Source: Paraburkholderia diazotrophica
GTDB lineage: Bacteria; Pseudomonadota; Gammaproteobacteria; Burkholderiales; Burkholderiaceae
Direction: 5' to 3'
Assembly: GCF_900108945.1 (NCBI RefSeq)
Contig: NZ_FNYE01000051.1
Coordinates: 1 to 50,292, forward strand
Length of the DNA stretch: 50,292 nt
Every line of letters begins with the position of its first letter. Position 1 is the stretch's first letter. Under the pieces are notes generated by a model, which saw only the letters and a program-made list of their open reading frames with translations, searched no databases and had not been told where the DNA came from. Below, in pieces: positions 46,151 through 50,292 of the stretch. A program made the translations under genes and the position numbers.

Positions 46151-46155
46151 GATAC

Positions 46156-46184
46156 TTGATTTTTGTCGCGACGCAGCATATAAT
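46156..46184 (+). promoter_or_regulatory. Promoter of the membrane protein-gntR operon
   Basis: TTGATT at 46156-46161, 17-base spacer, TATAAT at 46179-46184. An inverted repeat ATTGAGT/ACTCAAT (46183-46189 and 46199-46205) overlaps the expected transcription start. Confidence 0.6.
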
Positions 46185-46219
46185 TGAGTCATCCAATCAC
46201 TCAATGACCGGAGCAACAA

Positions 46220-46435
46220 ATGGATTTCGTCTCGCTTGCTTTCTTTGCCGTCGCTGTCGTGGGCCTCGGTTCGGCCGCAACCGTGCTGATGACTCGCTGG
46301 GTGCCGCAACATGTGGCTGAGCTCGCATCGAAGCACGGCCGTTATGTCGGTCTCGAGGCCGCTGCCGTTCGCGAAGCCACGCCGTACCGTGCGCGTGTCG
46401 AAGCGGCGATGAACGCCGTCGGCTCGTCGAACTAA
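46220..46435 (+). CDS. Small membrane protein, 71 residues, in operon with gntR
   Basis: A 71-residue protein with one N-terminal hydrophobic helix (FVSLAFFAVAVVGLGSAAT) followed by a soluble, helical tail of about 45 residues (HVAELASKHGRYVGLEAAAV and on). It may be an uncleaved signal-anchor protein. No family recognised. It starts after GGAGCAA and ends three bases before the gntR start, so the two genes are almost certainly co-transcribed and coupled. Its place under the shared operator suggests a role in oxalate uptake or sensing. Confidence 0.7.
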   Translation: MDFVSLAFFAVAVVGLGSAATVLMTRWVPQHVAELASKHGRYVGLEAAAVREATPYRARVEAAMNAVGSSN

Positions 46436-46438
46436 GCT

Positions 46439-47140
46439 GTGGCTACACCTGCACTGAACCTGCCCCTGGCGTTGCAGCCCATCGGCAACAACGCCAGCCT
46501 CCGCGACCAGGCCTACGCAATGTTGCGTCAGGCGATCGCGGATGCTGACATTTACGCGTCGCGCGAAGAGATCCGTCTCGACGAGCGCGTGCTGAGCGAG
46601 ACGCTCGGCGTGAGCCGCACGCCCGTGCGCGAGGCGATGACGCTGTTGGAGCAGGAAGGTTTTCTGCGCATGGTGCCGCGCCGCGGCATCTATATCGTGC
46701 GCAAGAGTAAGCGCGAGATCGTCGAGATGATCCAGATGTGGGCTGCGCTCGAAAGCATGGCCGCACGTCTCGCGACACTGCACGCGACGGACGAAGAGAT
46801 CGCGCGGCTGCGTCGCATGTTCGACCAGTTCCGCGATTCGACGCCCGCCGAACATATCGCCGAATATTCAAACGCGAACATCGCGTTCCATCAGGCGATC
46901 GTCGAGCTGTCGAAGTCGCGGATCATCCTCGACACGATCAAGAACATCTTCATTCACGTGCGCGCGATTCGCCGGATGACGATTTCGCAGAGCGACCGCG
47001 CGTCGCGCTCGATCGTCGACCACTTGCGGATCATCGAGGCGCTGGAAAAGCGCGACACCGAACTCGCCGAACGCCTGGTGCGCGATCACTCGCTGGGGCT
47101 TGCGGCGTTCGTCGAAGCGAATTGCGATTTTCTCGACTGA
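46439..47140 (+). CDS. GntR family (FadR/FCD) regulator, probable oxalate module regulator
   Basis: A 233-residue GntR-type regulator with a winged HTH (residues about 20-85; VLSETLGVSRTPVREAMTLL) and an FCD ligand-binding domain (about 95-220; SNANIAFHQAIVELSKSRII with its metal-binding Asn/His). The start is GTG 46439, three bases after the previous stop; no strong ribosome site, so it depends on coupling. The shared operator in front of its own operon, sucC and frc suggests it controls itself and these genes. The ligand may be an oxalate-related acid. A strong terminator follows. Confidence 0.85.
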   Translation: MATPALNLPLALQPIGNNASLRDQAYAMLRQAIADADIYASREEIRLDERVLSETLGVSRTPVREAMTLLEQEGFLRMVPRRGIYIVRKSKREIVEMIQMWAALESMAARLATLHATDEEIARLRRMFDQFRDSTPAEHIAEYSNANIAFHQAIVELSKSRIILDTIKNIFIHVRAIRRMTISQSDRASRSIVDHLRIIEALEKRDTELAERLVRDHSLGLAAFVEANCDFLD

Positions 47141-47172
47141 ACTGAGCGCTCGTGAAATGCGTTGAGCCGGAA

Positions 47173-47205
47173 GGCCAGCGGACCTGAATGTCCGCTGGCC
47201 TTTTT
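47173..47205 (+). terminator. Rho-independent terminator of gntR operon
   Basis: GGCCAGCGGAC (47173-47183) pairs perfectly with GTCCGCTGGCC (47190-47200) around six bases, followed by TTTTT (47201-47205), 33 bases after the gntR stop. Confidence 0.92.
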
Positions 47206-47224
47206 CATGGCCCCGCGTGTACTG

Positions 47225-48097
47225 TCAGCGCATCGCGTGCAGCATCGTCTCGCCGAGCGCCGCCGGCGATTGCGCGACATGAATCCCCGCCGAGCGCATC
47301 GCGTCGATCTTCGCGCCCGCCGTCCCCTTGCCGCCCGAAATGATCGCGCCCGCGTGACCCATCCGCCGTCCGGGCGGCGCGCTCGTGCCGGCGATGAAGC
47401 CCACCACCGGCTTGTTCGTGCGCGCGTCCTTGAGGAATTGCGCCGCGTCCTCTTCGGCCGAGCCGCCGATTTCGCCGATCATGATGATGCCTTCCGTGTC
47501 GTCGTCGGCGAGGAACATTTCCAGGCAGTCGATGAAGTTCGTGCCGTTGACGGGATCGCCGCCAATGCCGATGCACGTCGTCTGGCCGAGACCCGCCGCC
47601 GTGGTCTGCGCGACGGCTTCATAGGTCAGCGTGCCCGAGCGCGACACGACGCCGATCTTGCCCGCACGGTGAATGTGCCCCGGCATGATGCCGATCTTGC
47701 ATTGCCCCGGCGTGATGACGCCCGGACAGTTCGGCCCGATCAGGCGCGTCGCCGAGCCGGCGAGCGCGCGCTTGACGCGCACCATGTCGATGACGGGAAT
47801 GCCCTCGGTAATGCAGACGACCAGCGCTATTTCCGCATCGACGGCTTCGAGAATAGCGTCGGCGGCCATCGGCGGCGGCACGTAGATCACGGACGCGTTT
47901 GCGCCCGTCGCATCGACGGCATCGGCGACGGTATCGAAGACGGGCAGTCCAAGATGCGTCGCGCCGCCCTTGCCGGGCGTGACGCCGCCCACCATCTGCG
48001 TGCCGTAGGCGAGCGCCTGCTCGGAGTGAAACGTGCCTTGCGATCCCGTGAAGCCCTGGCAGATCACTTTGGTATTGCGATCGATCAGAACGGCCAT
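47225..48097 (-). CDS. sucD: Succinate-CoA ligase, alpha subunit (accessory copy)
   Basis: A 290-residue alpha subunit. CoA-binding N-terminal domain with CQGFTGSQGTFHSEQA, the GGVTPGKGG loop, LIGPNCPGVITPGQCKIGI, GSRSGTLTYEA-like VVSRSGTLTYEAV, and the phosphohistidine loop MGHAGAIISGGKGTAGAKI are all intact. It follows sucC by one base. It makes succinyl-CoA with ATP or GTP. Located beside frc, it may supply or recycle the CoA donor used to activate oxalate. Confidence 0.93.
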   Translation of the reverse strand: MAVLIDRNTKVICQGFTGSQGTFHSEQALAYGTQMVGGVTPGKGGATHLGLPVFDTVADAVDATGANASVIYVPPPMAADAILEAVDAEIALVVCITEGIPVIDMVRVKRALAGSATRLIGPNCPGVITPGQCKIGIMPGHIHRAGKIGVVSRSGTLTYEAVAQTTAAGLGQTTCIGIGGDPVNGTNFIDCLEMFLADDDTEGIIMIGEIGGSAEEDAAQFLKDARTNKPVVGFIAGTSAPPGRRMGHAGAIISGGKGTAGAKIDAMRSAGIHVAQSPAALGETMLHAMR

Positions 48098-48098
48098 G

Positions 48099-49322
48099 TC
48101 AGTTCGCCTCCGACGTTGCAGCCACCTTGGCCTTGTTGTTGACTGCCGCGACGACCTTGCTGGCCGCATCGGCGAGATGATCGGCGGAGACGATGGGCAG
48201 TCCCGAATCGCGCAGGATCTGCTTGCCGAGTTCGACGTTCGTGCCTTCGAGCCGCACGACAAGCGGCACACGCAGATCCACTTCGCGCGCGGCGCTCACG
48301 ACGCCTTCCGCAATCACATCGCAGCGCATGATGCCGCCGAAGATGTTGACCAGAATCCCTTCGACTTTCGGATCGCGCAGAATCAGCCGGAATGCAGTCG
48401 CGACGCGCTCTCTGGTCGCGCCGCCGCCCACGTCCAGAAAGTTCGCCGGCTCGCCGCCATAGAGCTTGATGATGTCCATCGTCGCCATCGCGAGGCCGGC
48501 ACCGTTCACCATGCAGCCGATGTTGCCGTCGAGCGTCACGTAGTTGAGGCCGTGCTTCGCGGCTTCGAGCTCGGCCGCGTCTTCTTCCGCTTCGTCGCGC
48601 AACGCCTCGATGGCGGGATGGCGGAAGAGGGCGTTGTCGTCGAAATTGATCTTCGCGTCGAGCGCGATCACATCGCCTTGCTGCGTGACGACGAGCGGAT
48701 TGATCTCGACGATCGACGCGTCCAGCTCGACAAATGCGCGGTACGCGTTGGCGATGAACTGCGTCGCCGACTTGATTTGCTTGCCCGTCAGCCCGAGGCC
48801 GAACGCGATCTGGCGCGCGTGAAACGGTTGCAGACCCGTCGCGGGATCGATCGCGACCTTGAGAATTTTCTCCGGCGTGCGCGCGGCCACTTCTTCGATC
48901 TCCATGCCGCCTTCCGTCGACGCCATCACCGTAATGCGCGACGTGCTGCGATCGATCAGCATGCCCAGATACAGCTCGCGTTCGATCGCGCAGCCTTCTT
49001 CGACATAGACGCGCTTCACTTCGCGGCCCGCCGGCCCCGTCTGCTTCGTGACGAGCACATGCGACAGCATCTGTGAAGCGTGCAAACCGACATCGCTGAC
49101 CGTCTTGACGACGCGCACGCCGCCCTTGCCGCCCGGATCGTTCGCGAAGCGGCCCGCGCCGCGCCCGCCGGCGTGAATCTGCGACTTGACGACCCACACC
49201 GCGCCGCCGAGCGCGAGTGCCGCGTCTTCCGCCTCCTGCGGCGTGAACGCGACGCGCCCGTTCGGCACGGCGACGCCGTAGCCCTTCAGCAGCTCTTTCG
49301 CCTGATATTCGTGAATATTCAC
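48099..49322 (-). CDS. sucC: Succinate-CoA ligase, beta subunit (accessory copy)
   Basis: A 407-residue beta subunit, longer than the usual 385-390 by an insert (ANDPGGKGGVRVVKTV region) and a C-terminal extension (NNKAKVAATSEAN). ATP-grasp motifs WVVKSQIHAGGRG, IVEINPLVV and NFDDNALFRHP are intact, and GNIGCMVNGAGLAMATMD and VNIFGGIMRCDVIAEG are conserved. It starts at GTG 49322 after GAGGAGA on the minus strand. The style differs from the housekeeping Burkholderia SucC I recall (KGGGVKVAKS), so it is a divergent second copy. Related malate-CoA ligases (MtkA) are an alternative identity. Confidence 0.9.
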   Translation of the reverse strand: MNIHEYQAKELLKGYGVAVPNGRVAFTPQEAEDAALALGGAVWVVKSQIHAGGRGAGRFANDPGGKGGVRVVKTVSDVGLHASQMLSHVLVTKQTGPAGREVKRVYVEEGCAIERELYLGMLIDRSTSRITVMASTEGGMEIEEVAARTPEKILKVAIDPATGLQPFHARQIAFGLGLTGKQIKSATQFIANAYRAFVELDASIVEINPLVVTQQGDVIALDAKINFDDNALFRHPAIEALRDEAEEDAAELEAAKHGLNYVTLDGNIGCMVNGAGLAMATMDIIKLYGGEPANFLDVGGGATRERVATAFRLILRDPKVEGILVNIFGGIMRCDVIAEGVVSAAREVDLRVPLVVRLEGTNVELGKQILRDSGLPIVSADHLADAASKVVAAVNNKAKVAATSEAN

Positions 49323-49391
49323 CTGTCTCCTCGCTGGTTGAATTCGGCGCCTGACGGCGCAAAAGTGGCGGTCGGCTCAGGGTGGAAATAT

Positions 49392-49407
49392 GGTATGTGA
49401 TATATCA
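49392..49407. promoter_or_regulatory. Candidate GntR operator, copy 2 (before sucC)
   Basis: GGTATGTGATATATCA, the exact reverse complement of copy 3. On the minus strand it lies where a promoter with TTGAGA (-35) would have its spacer, about 70-85 bases before the sucC start, which suggests repression. Confidence 0.65.
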
Positions 49408-49554
49408 GAGATTCTCAAGCGACTAAATTGATCGGGGTTTTCCCTTTGTGAAATACGCGCCGGTTTCGCTGTCCACGCTAAGAGTCTTGTTTTTAAAGGC
49501 TTACGGTGCTTCTCGGGGATTATCCTTACGCGGCTGAAAGCGCTTGCGGCGTTT

Positions 49555-49570
49555 TGATATATCACATACC
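49555..49570. promoter_or_regulatory. Candidate GntR operator, copy 3 (before frc)
   Basis: TGATATATCACATACC, 70 bases before the frc start, exactly inverted relative to copy 2. Confidence 0.65.
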
Positions 49571-49639
49571 GTATTGAACACAGATGAACCAAACCGGACT
49601 TGCAACAGATAGTCAGGCGAATTGCTCGGAGGGGACAAC

Positions 49640-50292
49640 ATGGGCAAAGCACTCGACGGTGTGCGCATTCTCGATTTCACGCATGTGCAGTCGGGGCCGA
49701 CGTGTACGCAGCTGCTGGCGTGGTTCGGCGCGGATGTGATCAAGGTGGAGCGTGCCGGCGCGGGCGACATCACGCGTGAGCAGCTGCGTGACGTGCCGGG
49801 CGCCGACAGCCTGTACTTCACGATGCTCAACCACAACAAGCGCTCGGTGACGATCGACACGAAGAATCCCGAAGGCAAGCTCGTGCTCGAAGCGCTGATC
49901 CAGAAGTGCGACGTGCTGGTGGAGAACTTCGCGCCGGGCGCGCTCGACCGCATGGGCTTCACGTGGGAGCGCATCCAGGAGCTCAATCCGCGGATGATCG
50001 TCGCGTCGGTGAAGGGCTTCGGTCCGGGGCCGTACGAGGACTGCAAGGTGTACGAGAACGTCGCGCAGTGCGTGGGCGGCGCGGCGTCGACGACGGGCTT
50101 CGACGACGGTCCGCCCGTGGTGACGGGCGCACAGATCGGCGACAGCGGCACGGGCCTGCATCTGGCGCTGGGCATCGTCACGGCGCTCTATCAACGGACG
50201 ATGACGGGCCGCGGCCAGAAGGTGCTCGCGGCGATGCAGGACGGCGTGCTGAACCTGTGCCGCGTGAAGCTGCGCGACCAGCAGCGCCTCGA
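49640..50292 (+). CDS. frc: Formyl-CoA:oxalate CoA-transferase, N-terminal part (partial)
   Basis: The first 217 codons of Frc. MGKALDGVRILDFTHVQSGP is the family start, with AWFGADVIKVERAGAGDITR, YFTMLNHNKRSVTIDTK and the ENFAPGALDRMGFTWERI segment; the catalytic Asp should be the D of GAQIGDSGTGLHLALG (about residue 170). GGAGGGG at 49629-49635 precedes the ATG. The frame runs off the window. Its last 95 bases equal bases 1-95, where the C-terminal part continues in phase. The adjacent operator and divergent sucCD suggest induction with the oxalate module. Confidence 0.95.
   Translation, partial: MGKALDGVRILDFTHVQSGPTCTQLLAWFGADVIKVERAGAGDITREQLRDVPGADSLYFTMLNHNKRSVTIDTKNPEGKLVLEALIQKCDVLVENFAPGALDRMGFTWERIQELNPRMIVASVKGFGPGPYEDCKVYENVAQCVGGAASTTGFDDGPPVVTGAQIGDSGTGLHLALGIVTALYQRTMTGRGQKVLAAMQDGVLNLCRVKLRDQQRL

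Larger units (their letters stand above)
45628..46219. other. 592-base divergent control region, oxlT / gntR operon
   Basis: No gene is supported. It holds the oxlT promoter (45705-45733), a promoter with operator for the small membrane gene and gntR (46134-46184) and a short inverted repeat in the leader (46183-46205). The middle is AT-richer than its surroundings and otherwise unremarkable. Confidence 0.55.
49323..49639. promoter_or_regulatory. 317-base divergent control region, sucCD / frc
   Basis: Carries two copies of the shared operator in opposite orientation, one near each gene. No gene is supported. A run of A/T-rich sequence between the sites (about 49408-49560) should hold both promoters. 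Confidence 0.6.

Noticed and set aside
47162..48142. A 326-codon frame antisense to sucD
   Set aside because: Mirror of the real alpha subunit. No homology.

Overview
The window is GC-rich chromosomal-type DNA that fits Burkholderiaceae, most likely Paraburkholderia or Caballeronia. The signs are two general porins of the Burkholderia type (mature proteins starting near QSSVTLYG, C-terminal Phe), dense aromatic and oxalate catabolism genes, KatE, and a ligase plus exonuclease pair. I see no rRNA, tRNA, CRISPR, intact insertion sequence, replication or partition gene. The assignment rests on recalled family resemblance, not on a search.

The two ends carry the same 95 bases (1-95 equals 50198-50292). 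Both lie inside a formyl-CoA transferase gene (frc): the right end holds its first 186 codons and the left end its last 229. Joined in frame they give a 415-residue protein, close to the usual Frc length. The window is therefore a circular molecule of 50,197 bp, one unit of a large tandem duplication, or a contig bounded by two near-identical frc copies.

Layout: 1-2775 frc end, FAH-family hydrolase, PanE-like reductase. 2843-9497 two porins, an SDR, a DUF72 protein, small hypotheticals and a cupin. 9802-13228 a GAF-GAF-GGDEF-EAL protein and an AhpD-like protein. 13646-18823 an accessory islet, AT-rich in its second half: a 953-residue peptidoglycan hydrolase (M23-like front, GH108 lysozyme end) with a stop/start-overlapping exported partner, then a 5'-truncated lysozyme-like gene overlapping a second exported partner. 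This looks like two antibacterial effector-immunity pairs, the second an orphan cassette, ending near a possible IS scar. 18986-27577 MFS pump, SDR, small proteins, a methyltransferase remnant, TetR regulator, ATP-dependent DNA ligase with its exonuclease, Gly-rich secreted protein. 27917-30511 catalase HPII and a hypothetical.

30816-42173 is a catabolic island: a LysR regulator, two-subunit hydroquinone dioxygenase, semialdehyde dehydrogenase, maleylacetate reductase, a complete Liv-type ABC uptake system, hydroxyquinol 1,2-dioxygenase and a Rieske protein. Hydroquinone (through 4-hydroxymuconic semialdehyde) and hydroxyquinol routes both arrive at maleylacetate, which the reductase passes to 3-oxoadipate. 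42259-43961 is an ABC-2 exporter.

44076-50292 is an oxalate/formate module: OxlT antiporter with a 41-residue small subunit, a GntR/FCD regulator in an operon with a 71-residue membrane protein, an accessory sucCD pair, and divergent frc. A shared sequence (TATATCACATAC core) sits before the regulator operon, before sucC and before frc, so these transcripts probably form one regulon. No oxalyl-CoA decarboxylase gene is in the window.
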